From Bifidobacterium sp. ESL0690 (GTDB taxonomy: Bacteria; Actinomycetota; Actinomycetes; Actinomycetales; Bifidobacteriaceae): a stretch of 64,000 bases of DNA. Both the position numbers and the translations under genes were made by a program. The notes under the pieces are model-generated. The model saw only the letters and a list, made by a program, of their open reading frames with translations, had not been told where the DNA came from and made no database searches. Shown in pieces: positions 28,383 through 39,232 of the stretch; the first letter of the stretch is position 1; each line of letters starts with the position of its first letter. The DNA lies in contig NZ_CP113939.1 of the NCBI RefSeq assembly GCF_029392315.1, positions 1,364,001 through 1,428,000 on the forward strand. The letters run 5' to 3'.

Positions 28383-29132
28383 TTATGCGGCGGCAAGTTC
28401 CTGCACGAACGTGGTTCCGAGCTTTGCGATTACGCCTGCAACCATATAGCTGTAACCTTTTGCACTGGGATGGAAATGGTCGGGCGAGAAGAAATCGGGC
28501 GCGTCGGCGTGCACGTTTTCATGGATCATATCGACATACCTGGCGTTGTGTTCTGCGCAGACTTCCTTGCTGACCGCAGCCTGCTCGTCCATCTCGTGTT
28601 CGAGCGCACAACGCAATGCCTTGCCAAGCGACGGCTCGTGCTGCATCTGGCCGGGGCTCAGGACAACAATATGATCGCTTAACGGCTTGGCTTCATCAAG
28701 GACAGCGGAAAGGTCGGCACGCCATTCGTCCAACGTACGATTGGCCATGATGTCGTTGGACCCGGCGCAAATCACCAAGATATCGAACTTCTTGCCGCTT
28801 TTCAACACTTCGGGAAGCAGACGGTAGCGGACGCGCCGCATCGTGGCACCAAGTTTGCCGTGCGCTTCCCATCGAACGTCACGCTTGAAAGCTTGCGCAA
28901 ATCCTTGCGCCAAGTCAGGTATGAGACCTTCCTGTTGGTCTTGTGTACCGCAAGCAGCCACCATGGAATCACCTATTGCGCACACGCTCAGAGGTTTGAC
29001 ATCATCAGACGTTGACCCATCGAATTTCCGGACACCGAACGGCTCTCCACCAGGCGCCTCGGCGAGATGAATCGTATGCTTCGCCCGAATCGCCTCGATT
29101 GCCGCCAATGGAGTCCCGATACCCAACGTCAT
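28383..29132 (-). CDS. SGNH/GDSL-type hydrolase
   Basis: A 249-residue esterase/lipase-like protein. Block I is SVCAIGDSMVAA with the catalytic Ser, block III is LVICAGSNDIMANR, and block V is FFSPDHFHPSAKGYSYMV with the catalytic Asp and His. No signal peptide is evident, so it is likely cytoplasmic. Substrate (acyl ester, carbohydrate ester) is unknown. It lies alone between tyrS and the AbiEi-containing segment. Confidence 0.87.
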   Translation of the reverse strand: MTLGIGTPLAAIEAIRAKHTIHLAEAPGGEPFGVRKFDGSTSDDVKPLSVCAIGDSMVAACGTQDQQEGLIPDLAQGFAQAFKRDVRWEAHGKLGATMRRVRYRLLPEVLKSGKKFDILVICAGSNDIMANRTLDEWRADLSAVLDEAKPLSDHIVVLSPGQMQHEPSLGKALRCALEHEMDEQAAVSKEVCAEHNARYVDMIHENVHADAPDFFSPDHFHPSAKGYSYMVAGVIAKLGTTFVQELAAA

Positions 29133-29198
29133 GCCTACTCACGCCTTTCGTATTGTCGTGCTTTCAACATGCCATCGTACTCAAGGAGATGCCGAAAA

Positions 29199-29266
29199 TC
29201 ACCGCAATGTGTCTGGTTTCACGTAGGCCGGGCCGTCGCTGATGGAATCGGCGAATGCCTTGGCCT
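29199..29266 (-). repeat. Duplicated, diverged 3' end of argH (partner at 30008-30075)
   Basis: The 36 bases at 29199-29234 are identical to 30008-30043, the end of argH including its TGA. The next 32 bases match with five mismatches, mostly at third codon positions. The frame still reads [18 protein letters not shown] plus TLR and stop, against [11 protein letters not shown] in argH. Similarity begins exactly at the stop codon and fades after about 68 bases. The two copies lie 809 bases apart in the same orientation and bracket an AbiEi-like gene, resembling the ends of an integrated segment. Confidence 0.85.
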
Positions 29267-29311
29267 CGGTAGGGTAGTCGCCTTGCACTGCAACATTACT
29301 TTTTCGCACCA

Positions 29312-29872
29312 TCACGCCCTTGTCGTCATCATTCCAGTGAAATCATCACGCAATCGGTCAGCCAAATAAGCAGGCAAAAGATTGCGCTGCTCCGCGTCGG
29401 AAATAGCGTCAAAGCGATAGTCCAACCTTGTGTCCTTGGCTTCACGAAACGCGTCAAACAGATTTTGCAGACGTATGCCACGCACGATGTCCACAGGATG
29501 CTTCTCCCTTACAGTGACCACATGGAGCCAAGAAGGTAAACGTTTTGAAATATGATGAGGCGTCTTCACTGTCGTTTGCACAGGATTGGCGTTGGCGAGG
29601 TTATAAAAATCCAACACCGAAGAGCCTGTAAGATAGGCACCTTCACCCGCCAGCGCCAAAGCCGAAGCATAAGCGGCATCTCGTGGATCAACAGATACGC
29701 GATCATCGATGACTTCGTATACGCCCGAACCGCGTTTGTTGAACATGTCGGGGTGACGGCGAACGTACTGACGGAGCGACGATTCATTGAAACCAAATCG
29801 CTTCATATCCATTACTGTCACGATTCCGTTATTATTATTTGCGCAATCTATTACTTTATTTTCAAGCATCAT
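29312..29872 (-). CDS. AbiEi-like antitoxin/transcriptional regulator domain protein
   Basis: A 186-residue protein resembling type IV antitoxins of the AbiEi family. The N-terminal ~50 residues form a winged helix (GIVTVMDMKRFGFNESSLRQYVRRHPDMFNK). The middle has the conserved pattern GVYEVIDD, ALALAGEGAYLTGSSVLDFYNLAN and TPHHISKRLPSW. In AbiE systems this protein represses its operon and counters the nucleotidyltransferase toxin AbiEii. No AbiEii-type gene is adjacent, so this is a solitary copy. AT-richer than its neighbours and bracketed by argH 3'-end repeats, it was probably acquired. Confidence 0.75.
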   Translation of the reverse strand: MMLENKVIDCANNNNGIVTVMDMKRFGFNESSLRQYVRRHPDMFNKRGSGVYEVIDDRVSVDPRDAAYASALALAGEGAYLTGSSVLDFYNLANANPVQTTVKTPHHISKRLPSWLHVVTVREKHPVDIVRGIRLQNLFDAFREAKDTRLDYRFDAISDAEQRNLLPAYLADRLRDDFTGMMTTRA

Positions 29873-30007
29873 ACATCCAGTATGTCACGTTTTAGTAAAT
29901 AACACAAATTTTGTAAACCTAGGTTAAGCCTGTCGAAGAACGCGATTGCATATGACCATGTTCCAACAATCAACCGATACGGAACGGCCAAAACAAAGCA
30001 ATAGCAT

Positions 30008-31513
<1,506 letters not shown>

Positions 31514-31736
31514 TCAATCCGTTTTCCTGTGAGACACGCCCAGGACACGCTGCACATTCCCGCTTTAGATTGTAGCCTGCCCGTTCCCTGAGCAAATCAC
31601 TCAATCAAAAGGGCATAAACAAAGGCTGCTACAAGAAGCTCTGTTAAATACGATATTTCTGCTGATTCTGCAGTGTTAGCTAGTTTCAAATTAGGTTTAA
31701 AATAAGGATTTACCTCATTTCATATACATCGTATCA

Positions 31737-34700
31737 ATGTTCTGTATAACTCTTTGTCCAACGTGTATGACTAAAGTTACGGACAACAAGAGTCATGCAT
31801 TGCGACATATCGCAAGTAATTTGTATTGCCGCATTCGAAGGAGAGGATTTGGTTATGGGTGTTTTCGAAAGTATTGCAACATATATGATATGTATTGCAA
31901 TGACCATAACTTCTACCCCCCCCCCGCGAGACTTATCCATTCGTTAGTATCTAATCAACAAAACACTTCCAGCACAGTCGCTTCCAATCATAATCATTCG
32001 CTTCGTGACCATCACCACGTGAGCAACACCCCTCGAACGCAATCCATACATCCGGTCAAGCAAACCTTAGGTACTGGCAAACCGGACATCAGTCGTTACA
32101 TCAATTCAGCCGATCAATCAAACGCAGTACCAACCCCTCAAGCAGCAAGCAACCGTCAGAACAACCAGACATCTTCCCGACTCACCCGAGAACAACCTGT
32201 AGTAGGCCCACAGTCTTCATGTACGCCAAACAACGGCACATGGGGCGCTGCCCCTTGGACGCTAGACGGCGACTGCAAGCTAACCATAGGAGCTGGCGAC
32301 ACCAACTCGACCACCAGCCAGAACGCTTTTGGCAGCAGCGTCATCAACAGCACCACCACAGTCGTCATCAACGGCACCATCACCATCAGGACATCCGGCG
32401 CATTCCAATCCTGGCCCAACCTCACCAACCTCACCACAGCATCGAGCGGCAAGGCGATCCTCGTCGGCACCATGACCAACATGTTCGCTGGCAACCCCCT
32501 GCTGACCAGCGTGGACGTGACCGGGTGGGACACCGGCAAAACCACCAACATGACCTTCCTGTTCTACAACAACCCGGAGCTCACCACCATCACCGGGCTG
32601 AACACCTGGACCCACAACGGGCCCGACACCGGCGTCAACATGAACGCCGTGTTCTACGACAACCCGAAACTCGCCAACATCAACCTCACCGGCTTCGACA
32701 CCAGCCACGCCACCAGCATGGCCAGCATGTTCGCCAGCGACGCCGCCCTGACCACCCTCGACCTCTCCGGCTGGGACACCAGCCGGGTCACCAACATGGC
32801 CAGCATGTTCCAGGGCGACACCGGCCTGACCACCCTGAACCTCTCCGGCTGGGACACCAGCAAAGTCGCGAACATGACCAACATGTTCCAGAACGACTCG
32901 GCGCTGACCACCCTCGACCTGTCCGGCTGGGGCTTCCAGGCCATCATCGACAGCAACGGCTACGGCCAGATGTTCTCCAACACGCCCGCCCTGACGACGG
33001 TGAGGACGGCGGGGTGGACCGGCGGGTTCTTCACCGGCCTGAGCATCCTCAGGACGATCGCGAACCTGAAGAGCCTGGACCTGTCCACCTGGAACACCGG
33101 CACCGTGACCAGCATGAACCAATGGATCTCCGGCTTCCCGAACCTGCAGAGCGTGGACGTGACCGGGTGGGACACCGGCAAAACCACCAACATGACCTTC
33201 CTGTTCTACAACAACCCGGAGCTCACCACCATCACCGGGCTGAACACCTGGACCCACAACGGGCCCGACACCGGCGTCAACATGAACGCCGTGTTCTACG
33301 ACAACCCGAAACTCGCCAACATCAACCTCACCGGCTTCGACACCAGCCACGCCACCAGCATGGCCAGCATGTTCGCCAGCGACGCCGCCCTGACCACCCT
33401 CGACCTCTCCGGCTGGGACACCAGCCGGGTCACCAACATGGCCAGCATGTTCCAGGGCGACACCGGCCTGACCACCCTGAACCTCTCCGGCTGGGACACC
33501 AGCAAAGTCGCGAACATGACCAACATGTTCCAGAACGACTCGGCGCTGACCACCCTCGACCTGTCCGGCTGGGGCTTCCAGGCCATCATCGACAGCAACG
33601 GCTACGGCCAGATGTTCTCCAACACGCCCGCCCTGACGACGGTGAGGACGGCGGGGTGGACCGGCGGGTTCTTCACCGGCCTGAGCATCCTCAGGACGAT
33701 CGCGAACCTGAAGAGCCTGGACCTGTCCACCTGGAACACCGGCACCGTGACCAGCATGAACCAATGGATCTCCGGCTTCCCGAACCTGCAGAGCGTGGAC
33801 GTGACCGGGTGGGACACCGGCAAAACCACCAACATGACCTTCCTGTTCTACAACAACCCGGAGCTCACCACCATCACCGGGCTGAACACCTGGACCCACA
33901 ACGGGCCCGACACCGGCGTCAACATGAACGCCGTGTTCTACGACAACCCGAAACTCGCCAACATCAACCTCACCGGCTTCGACACCAGCCACGCCACCAG
34001 CATGGCCAGCATGTTCGCCAGCGACGCCGCCCTGACCACCCTCGACCTCTCCGGCTGGGACACCAGCCGGGTCACCAACATGGCCAGCATGTTCCAGGGC
34101 GACACCGGCCTGACCACCCTGAACCTCTCCGGCTGGGACACCAGCAAAGTCGCGAACATGACCAACATGTTCCAGAACGACTCGGCGCTGACCACCCTCG
34201 ACCTGTCCGGCTGGGGCTTCCAGGCCATCATCGACAGCAACGGCTACGGCCAGATGTTCTCCAACACGCCCGCCCTGACGACGGTGAGGACGGCGGGGTG
34301 GACCGGCGGGTTCTTCACCGGCCTGAGCATCCTCAGGACGATCGCGAACCTGAAGAGCCTGGACCTGTCCACCTGGAACACCGGCACCGTGACCAGCATG
34401 AACCAATGGATCTCCGGCTTCCCGAACCTGCAGAGCGTGGACGTGACCGGGTGGGACACCGGCAAAACCACCAACATGACCTTCCTGTTCTACAACAACC
34501 CGGAGCTCACCACCATCACCGGGCTGAACACCTGGACCCACAACGGGCCCGACACCGGCGTCAACATGAACGCCGTGTTCTACGACAACCCGAAACTCGC
34601 CAACATCAACCTCACCGGCTTCGACACCAGCCACGCCACCAGCATGGCCAGCATGTTCGCCAGCGACGCCGCCCTGACCACCCTCGACCTCTCCGGCTGG

Positions 34701-36932
34701 GACACCAGCCGGGTCACCAACATGGCCAGCATGTTCCAGGGCGACACCGGCCTGACCACCCTGAACCTCTCCGGCTGGGACACCAGCAAAGTCGCGAACA
34801 TGACCAACATGTTCCAGAACGACTCGGCGCTGACCACCCTCGACCTGTCCGGCTGGGGCTTCCAGGCCATCATCGACAGCAACGGCTACGGCCAGATGTT
34901 CTCCAACACGCCCGCCCTGACGACGGTGAGGACGGCGGGGTGGACCGGCGGGTTCTTCACCGGCCTGAGCATCCTCAGGACGATCGCGAACCTGAAGAGC
35001 CTGGACCTGTCCACCTGGAACACCGGCACCGTGACCAGCATGAACCAATGGATCTCCGGCTTCCCGAACCTGCAGAGCGTGGACGTGACCGGGTGGGACA
35101 CCGGCAAAACCACCAACATGACCTTCCTGTTCTACAACAACCCGGAGCTCACCACCATCACCGGGCTGAACACCTGGACCCACAACGGGCCCGACACCGG
35201 CGTCAACATGAACGCCGTGTTCTACGACAACCCGAAACTCGCCAACATCAACCTCACCGGCTTCGACACCAGCCACGCCACCAGCATGGCCAGCATGTTC
35301 GCCAGCGACGCCGCCCTGACCACCCTCGACCTCTCCGGCTGGGACACCAGCCGGGTCACCAACATGGCCAGCATGTTCCAGGGCGACACCGGCCTGACCA
35401 CCCTGAACCTCTCCGGCTGGGACACCAGCAAAGTCGGCACTAACATGAGCCAAATGCTGCCAAATGGGTTGCGGATGCTCGAACTCGGCAAGAAAACCAA
35501 GCTGACAACGGACGCGTTCGCCCTGGTCTCGCCGTCAATCACATGGGACAGGCTCAGCGGAACGGGCACCGATGCGACGGTGGCCGAGGAGTTCCCCGGC
35601 ACCGCGGCCCTGGCCGCACGCGTCTCCTCCTCGAATCCGGAGGGTATTTATGTCGACAGGACCCTACCCGGCCTCATCCTCGAGGTAGGCCCGAACGGGG
35701 GCACCACCGAGGCCATGCCCATCATCGTCGACACAAGCACCGGACCGAAGACGCTCACGGTGCCCCAGGCCGACGTGCTGCGCACCAACAAGCCCCATAG
35801 CCTGTTTGACAAGTGGACGGACGACCATGGCGACACCGTCGAGCAGGGGCAGACCATCTCCCTGAGGCAGGGCGAGTATTCGCCCCGGCGCGTCCTGGTC
35901 TTGCACGCCCAGTGGCGGGCCATCACCCCCCGCATTAGCACGCCCAAGACTCATGTGGCTTCCAATGGCGACACCACCTTCGATGTGACAGCCACTGACG
36001 CGTCCAAGCTCACCAGCGGCCTCAACCACGAATGGGAATGCAGCAACGGCACCTGCACAGTGACCGGGGAATCAGTTGTTGGTTTGCAGCCGAATCCAGG
36101 AGCACAATACTCGTTGACGGCCTCTTCAACGAACGTGTCTGATCCAAACACTCACAACACTGTTTCCGGCGGCAGTGTAACGCAAACAGGCTATCTGTCA
36201 TACGCCAAAGTGGAGTTCGATGCGAACGGCGGCACCGGCGCTCCTGCAGGCTTCACCGCGTTCGCCGACAGCACCAGCGGTCACACGGTGACGGCCATCT
36301 CCACCAGCTCCATCCCCACCAAGGGGCCACACGACGTGTTCACCGGATGGGCGGAAAGTGCCAGCGCCTCCAATCCCGACGCGACGTATAACCCAGGCAA
36401 AACGCTGGCCGGCACCACCACCGGCGGAAAATCCACCACCCTCTATGCCGTATGGCACACGGTCGCGGCGCCGTCCATCACCGCCACCAGAAATGGAGAC
36501 AACACTGTCTCGCTTACAGCCACAAGCAAGCCAATGGCGATGGGCGACAAAATCCACTATTGCATCCAACCCACGGCCGGAGGCACGCAGAGCTGCTGGG
36601 ACGACACCGTAGGTGCAGGCACCTGGGATGGGAACACCACTCACGAGTCCACTCACATCATCCAGCAAGCCGATATACCGCGGAAAGGACGCTACGATCT
36701 CAGCGCCACGCTGACCACCAGCGACCCGTGGCGGACGGCGGGTAGCGTCGTCACCAGCGCAACCACCGAGACGAACGTTCTTATCCAAGGCCTGTATGCG
36801 CATGCGCTCCCCTTCACCGGCGAGCCGGGACGGCGAATGTTCCTGCTCTTGCTCGCCATTGGCGTCATGCTCATCGTGACCAAGTGGCTCCACGGCCAAA
36901 AGCAGCGGGCTGCCATAAGCAGCCGACGCTGA
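31737..36932 (+). CDS. Giant LPXTG-anchored BspA-type leucine-rich-repeat surface protein
   Basis: An open frame of 1731 residues. After a polar linker, the bulk is BspA/DUF285-type repeats of about 23-25 residues (LTTLDLSGWDTSRVTNMASM and variants), themselves organised in apparently identical 214-residue blocks. A C-terminal part follows with one InlB-type B repeat (KVEFDANGGTGAPAGF to GKTLAGTTTG). It ends in sortase signal LPFTG (about residue 1691), a hydrophobic segment and a basic tail, so the product should be linked to peptidoglycan and act in adhesion. The N terminus is uncertain: the ATGs in this frame (31737, 31767) have no ribosome-binding site and no signal peptide, while a well-placed ATG at 31855 is in another frame, joined only if the C tract at 31916 changes length. 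Confidence 0.88.
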   Translation: MFCITLCPTCMTKVTDNKSHALRHIASNLYCRIRRRGFGYGCFRKYCNIYDMYCNDHNFYPPPARLIHSLVSNQQNTSSTVASNHNHSLRDHHHVSNTPRTQSIHPVKQTLGTGKPDISRYINSADQSNAVPTPQAASNRQNNQTSSRLTREQPVVGPQSSCTPNNGTWGAAPWTLDGDCKLTIGAGDTNSTTSQNAFGSSVINSTTTVVINGTITIRTSGAFQSWPNLTNLTTASSGKAILVGTMTNMFAGNPLLTSVDVTGWDTGKTTNMTFLFYNNPELTTITGLNTWTHNGPDTGVNMNAVFYDNPKLANINLTGFDTSHATSMASMFASDAALTTLDLSGWDTSRVTNMASMFQGDTGLTTLNLSGWDTSKVANMTNMFQNDSALTTLDLSGWGFQAIIDSNGYGQMFSNTPALTTVRTAGWTGGFFTGLSILRTIANLKSLDLSTWNTGTVTSMNQWISGFPNLQSVDVTGWDTGKTTNMTFLFYNNPELTTITGLNTWTHNGPDTGVNMNAVFYDNPKLANINLTGFDTSHATSMASMFASDAALTTLDLSGWDTSRVTNMASMFQGDTGLTTLNLSGWDTSKVANMTNMFQNDSALTTLDLSGWGFQAIIDSNGYGQMFSNTPALTTVRTAGWTGGFFTGLSILRTIANLKSLDLSTWNTGTVTSMNQWISGFPNLQSVDVTGWDTGKTTNMTFLFYNNPELTTITGLNTWTHNGPDTGVNMNAVFYDNPKLANINLTGFDTSHATSMASMFASDAALTTLDLSGWDTSRVTNMASMFQGDTGLTTLNLSGWDTSKVANMTNMFQNDSALTTLDLSGWGFQAIIDSNGYGQMFSNTPALTTVRTAGWTGGFFTGLSILRTIANLKSLDLSTWNTGTVTSMNQWISGFPNLQSVDVTGWDTGKTTNMTFLFYNNPELTTITGLNTWTHNGPDTGVNMNAVFYDNPKLANINLTGFDTSHATSMASMFASDAALTTLDLSGWDTSRVTNMASMFQGDTGLTTLNLSGWDTSKVANMTNMFQNDSALTTLDLSGWGFQAIIDSNGYGQMFSNTPALTTVRTAGWTGGFFTGLSILRTIANLKSLDLSTWNTGTVTSMNQWISGFPNLQSVDVTGWDTGKTTNMTFLFYNNPELTTITGLNTWTHNGPDTGVNMNAVFYDNPKLANINLTGFDTSHATSMASMFASDAALTTLDLSGWDTSRVTNMASMFQGDTGLTTLNLSGWDTSKVGTNMSQMLPNGLRMLELGKKTKLTTDAFALVSPSITWDRLSGTGTDATVAEEFPGTAALAARVSSSNPEGIYVDRTLPGLILEVGPNGGTTEAMPIIVDTSTGPKTLTVPQADVLRTNKPHSLFDKWTDDHGDTVEQGQTISLRQGEYSPRRVLVLHAQWRAITPRISTPKTHVASNGDTTFDVTATDASKLTSGLNHEWECSNGTCTVTGESVVGLQPNPGAQYSLTASSTNVSDPNTHNTVSGGSVTQTGYLSYAKVEFDANGGTGAPAGFTAFADSTSGHTVTAISTSSIPTKGPHDVFTGWAESASASNPDATYNPGKTLAGTTTGGKSTTLYAVWHTVAAPSITATRNGDNTVSLTATSKPMAMGDKIHYCIQPTAGGTQSCWDDTVGAGTWDGNTTHESTHIIQQADIPRKGRYDLSATLTTSDPWRTAGSVVTSATTETNVLIQGLYAHALPFTGEPGRRMFLLLLAIGVMLIVTKWLHGQKQRAAISSRR
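31838..31857 (+). promoter_or_regulatory. Strong ribosome-binding site and ATG out of frame with the surface protein
   Basis: AAGGAGAGG (31838-31846) stands eight bases before ATG at 31855. Read in its own frame this start gives a 30-codon peptide with a hydrophobic core (MICIAMTITS) that stops at TAG 31945-31947. It is the best initiation signal in the whole leader. One extra C, or two fewer, in the following tract would join it to the long LPXTG frame. Confidence 0.75.
31916..31925 (+). repeat. Ten-C homopolymer tract, candidate phase-variation switch
   Basis: Ten consecutive C residues lie between the strong start at 31855 and the start of the open LPXTG frame. With 10 C the start is out of frame (OFF). 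With 11 or 8 C it would read MGVFESIATY... through three prolines into ARLIHSLVS of the long frame (ON). The tract is the only homopolymer of this length seen in a coding context in the window. Confidence 0.8.
32508..35436 (+). repeat. 642-bp tandem repeat, four full copies plus a partial fifth
   Basis: Copies start at 32508, 33150, 33792 and 34434. A fifth begins at 35076 and departs from the unit at about 35436. Each is 214 codons, so the reading frame is kept. Wherever compared the copies are identical at base level, including identical antisense frames at 642-base spacing. Each unit holds about nine BspA-type leucine-rich repeats. Perfect identity implies recent expansion or ongoing gene conversion, and copy number is likely variable. 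Confidence 0.95.
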
Positions 36933-36952
36933 CGGCGCCACTAAACAATACT

Positions 36953-36997
36953 TCCCGTTCTGACTCGGATATTCATTAGCTGGGTCAGGACGGGAAC
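36953..36997 (+). terminator. Hairpin after the surface protein gene
   Basis: TTCCCGTTCTGAC (36953-36965) pairs with GTCAGGACGGGAA (36985-36997), 13 bp with one G-T pair, 20 bases after the stop codon. There is no T tract, so it may be a processing or stability hairpin, with the stronger terminator further on at 37169. The gap 36933-37246 holds this hairpin, the 15-bp repeat array and that terminator, and no gene. Confidence 0.5.
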
Positions 36998-37062
36998 CCC
37001 AACCGGGTGTCAGCGCGCAACCAACACAACCAACAACAAACCCACGCGCTGGCACCCACATA

Positions 37063-37159
37063 CTTTGCGGTTGATCACTTTGTGGTTGATCACTTTGTGG
37101 TTGATCACTTTGTGGTTGATCACTTTGTGGTTGATCACTTTGTGGTTGATCACTTTGTG
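37063..37159. repeat. Six tandem 15-bp repeats with TGATCA cores
   Basis: The unit CTTTGTGGTTGATCA occurs six times in exact 15-base phase from 37063 to 37152 (the first copy has one change, CTTTGCGG), followed by a partial CTTTGTG. Each unit contains the palindrome TGATCA. The array lies between the surface protein gene and the argG 3' end, next to a strong terminator. It may be a variable-number repeat or a set of protein-binding iterons. Confidence 0.92.
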
Positions 37160-37168
37160 TGATTCATA

Positions 37169-37222
37169 AACAAAGTCTCGTTATGAAAAGCAATAGCTCC
37201 TCATAACGAGACTTTGTTTTTT
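37169..37222. terminator. Bidirectional terminator between the surface protein gene and argG
   Basis: An 18-bp perfect stem (AACAAAGTCTCGTTATGA at 37169-37186 with its complement at 37201-37218) and a 14-base loop, followed on the plus strand by a T run. On the minus strand the stem leads into TTTGTTTATG, so it can also end the argG transcript. Confidence 0.88.
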
Positions 37223-37246
37223 AGTCGACAGGATTATTCGTTGGAA

Positions 37247-38485
37247 TCACTCGACGGAGTTGTCCGGCACTTCGATGCCGTTACCGAATTTCACATCGCG
37301 GGCGGCGGCGACCTTGTCGGGCAGGCCGTAGATCGAGATGAATCCGTTGGAGGCGTTCTGGTCGTAGGTGTCGCCGGAATCGTAGGTGGCGAGCTTGTAG
37401 TCGTAGAGCGAGGAATCGCTGCGACGGCCGGTGACCACCGCGCGCCCCCCGTGCATGACCATGCGGATTTCGCCTGAAACGTAGCGCTGCGTGTCTTCAA
37501 TGAAGGCGTTCAACGAACGAACCGCGGGCGAGAACCATTGTGCGTCGTAAACCAGCTCGGCCCAGCGCTTGTCGATGTCACGCTTGATGCGGTGCTGTTC
37601 GCGTTCGAGGCAGCAGTTCTCAAGTTCTACGTGCGCGGCGATAAGCGCCACGGCACCGGGAGCTTCGTAGAGCTCACGGGACTTGATGCCGACCAGGCGG
37701 TCTTCAATAATGTCGATGCGGCCGATGCCTTGGGCTCCGGCGCGGCGGTTCATCTCTTCGATGGCCTGCAGCGGGGTGACGTCCTTGCCGTCAATCTTCA
37801 CCGGCACGCCCTGCTTGAATTCGATGACGACCTCATCTTCGACCGGCGGGAACGCCGGATCGTCGGTGTAGGTATAGCAGTCCTTGGTCGGTCCGTTCCA
37901 CGGATCCTCGAGGAAGCCGGTTTCGATGGCGCGGCCCCAGACGTTCTGATCGATGGAATACGGGCTCTTTTCGGTCTGGGTGATCGGCAGCTTGTGGTCC
38001 TTGGCGAATTGGATTTCGACGTCGCGAGTGAGCGAAAGGTCACGAATCGGGCTGATGGCCTTCAGGTTCGGGTCGATTGAGGCGATGGAGACCTCGAAAC
38101 GTACCTGATCGTTGCCCTTGCCGGTGCAGCCGTGCGAAATGGTGTCCGCGCCGAACTGGTGGGCGGCACGCACGAGATGCTTGGAAATCAACGGACGAGA
38201 AATGGCGGAAACCAGTGGATAGACGCCTTCGTACTTGGCATTGGCTTTCAGCGCGAGCATGCAGTATTCCTTGGCGAATTCCTCACGGGCATCAACCACG
38301 TACGCCTCGACGGCACCGCAGGCCAATGCACGCTGACGGATGGTTTCAAGGCTTTCGCCGCCCTGGCCGACATCCAATGAAACAGCGACGACATCCTTGC
38401 CGGTGCGCTCCTTCAGGTATGGAATGGCAACGGAAGTATCGAGACCTCCGGAATATGCGAGTACGATGCGGTTCTTATCGCTCAT
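37247..38485 (-). CDS. argG: Argininosuccinate synthase
   Basis: Joins citrulline and aspartate with ATP to give argininosuccinate. The 412-residue product has the PP-loop motif [17 protein letters not shown] at the N terminus and the conserved [15 protein letters not shown] and [17 protein letters not shown] blocks. It lies downstream of argR on the same strand with a 138-base gap. That gap contains a minus-strand TGAATATTTATACGA (38531-38545) resembling an ARG-box half pair, a possible ArgR site. argH is displaced to the other side of the surface protein gene. Confidence 0.97.
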   Translation of the reverse strand: MSDKNRIVLAYSGGLDTSVAIPYLKERTGKDVVAVSLDVGQGGESLETIRQRALACGAVEAYVVDAREEFAKEYCMLALKANAKYEGVYPLVSAISRPLISKHLVRAAHQFGADTISHGCTGKGNDQVRFEVSIASIDPNLKAISPIRDLSLTRDVEIQFAKDHKLPITQTEKSPYSIDQNVWGRAIETGFLEDPWNGPTKDCYTYTDDPAFPPVEDEVVIEFKQGVPVKIDGKDVTPLQAIEEMNRRAGAQGIGRIDIIEDRLVGIKSRELYEAPGAVALIAAHVELENCCLEREQHRIKRDIDKRWAELVYDAQWFSPAVRSLNAFIEDTQRYVSGEIRMVMHGGRAVVTGRRSDSSLYDYKLATYDSGDTYDQNASNGFISIYGLPDKVAAARDVKFGNGIEVPDNSVE

Positions 38486-38623
38486 GACAGCCCTTTCTTC
38501 AAAGCTTTATACAATTATATATACACGATTTCGTATAAATATTCAATCAGAATGCTACTGTGTCCAAACTTTGAGACAGCACTCGAGAGAATATCAATAC
38601 TTTTTCTATCGAATCGTTATTTT

Positions 38624-39232
38624 CTAATTTCTTGCGGTACCTTGGCCCCGCGAAACAATGTCAAGCAGCCATTGCACGCGTCCGGCGGCGGCCTCGTCGT
38701 CGTTGCAGACCAGAAGCACCGTATCGTCGCCGGCGACCGTTCCCAAAATCCCGTCAATCGGCTGCTTGTCGATGACGCTGGCCATGTATTGAGCCGCGCC
38801 GGAAGGCGTGTGGACGATGACCAGATTGCGTGCAGCCGCTGCGGAAGTAATCAATCCCGAAAGACCGCGGGAAAGCTGCTGGTCGATTTTCTCGGCCGTA
38901 ACGTCGTCGAATTCGGGCTCGACACCCAGCGTATAAGCCATTTCTCCGGTTTTCAGCCGCGTTTTGACCGCTTTCATCTCGTCCAAATCACGGCTGAGCG
39001 TGGCCTGGGTTACCTCGATGCCACGTTCGGCAAGCAAACCAAGGAGCTGACCCTGCGAGGAGACCACGGCGTTGGAAAGAATCTCCTGGATGACGCTGAG
39101 CCTGGCCGTTCGGTTGGTCGGATGCTGGAGCTTGGTTTCCCCGACTTGTTCCTTACCTTGCAAATTGACTGCGGAAGCGGCCGAATCACGCTTGGTATCG
39201 GCCGTAATATGACTACCTTCAGTATCGTTCAT
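38624..39232 (-). CDS. argR: Arginine repressor ArgR
   Basis: Arginine-responsive hexameric repressor of the arginine genes. Residues ~45-110 form the winged helix ([20 protein letters not shown] to [14 protein letters not shown]), and the C-terminal domain has the arginine-binding [13 protein letters not shown] start at the ATG at 39232, which overlaps the argF stop (ATGA); the longer frame to 39388 is within argF. The first ~40 residues are a polar extension. It is encoded within the operon it should control. Confidence 0.95.
   Translation of the reverse strand: MNDTEGSHITADTKRDSAASAVNLQGKEQVGETKLQHPTNRTARLSVIQEILSNAVVSSQGQLLGLLAERGIEVTQATLSRDLDEMKAVKTRLKTGEMAYTLGVEPEFDDVTAEKIDQQLSRGLSGLITSAAAARNLVIVHTPSGAAQYMASVIDKQPIDGILGTVAGDDTVLLVCNDDEAAAGRVQWLLDIVSRGQGTARN

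Noticed and set aside
29133..30007. Integrase or AbiEii toxin gene within the argH-bracketed segment
   Set aside because: Only the AbiEi-like frame is supported. The remaining ~250 bases are too short and show no such motifs.
32219..35443. Plus-strand 1074-codon frame and minus-strand 1057-codon frame (32280-35453) over the repeat region
   Set aside because: Because the repeat unit is a multiple of three and GC-rich, any stop-free frame in one unit is stop-free in all. The products are R/H/Q/P- or V/G/E-rich and have no start signals, so they are shadows of the LPXTG gene.
37063..37159. CRISPR array
   Set aside because: The 15-bp units are contiguous with no unique spacers, and no cas genes are in the window.
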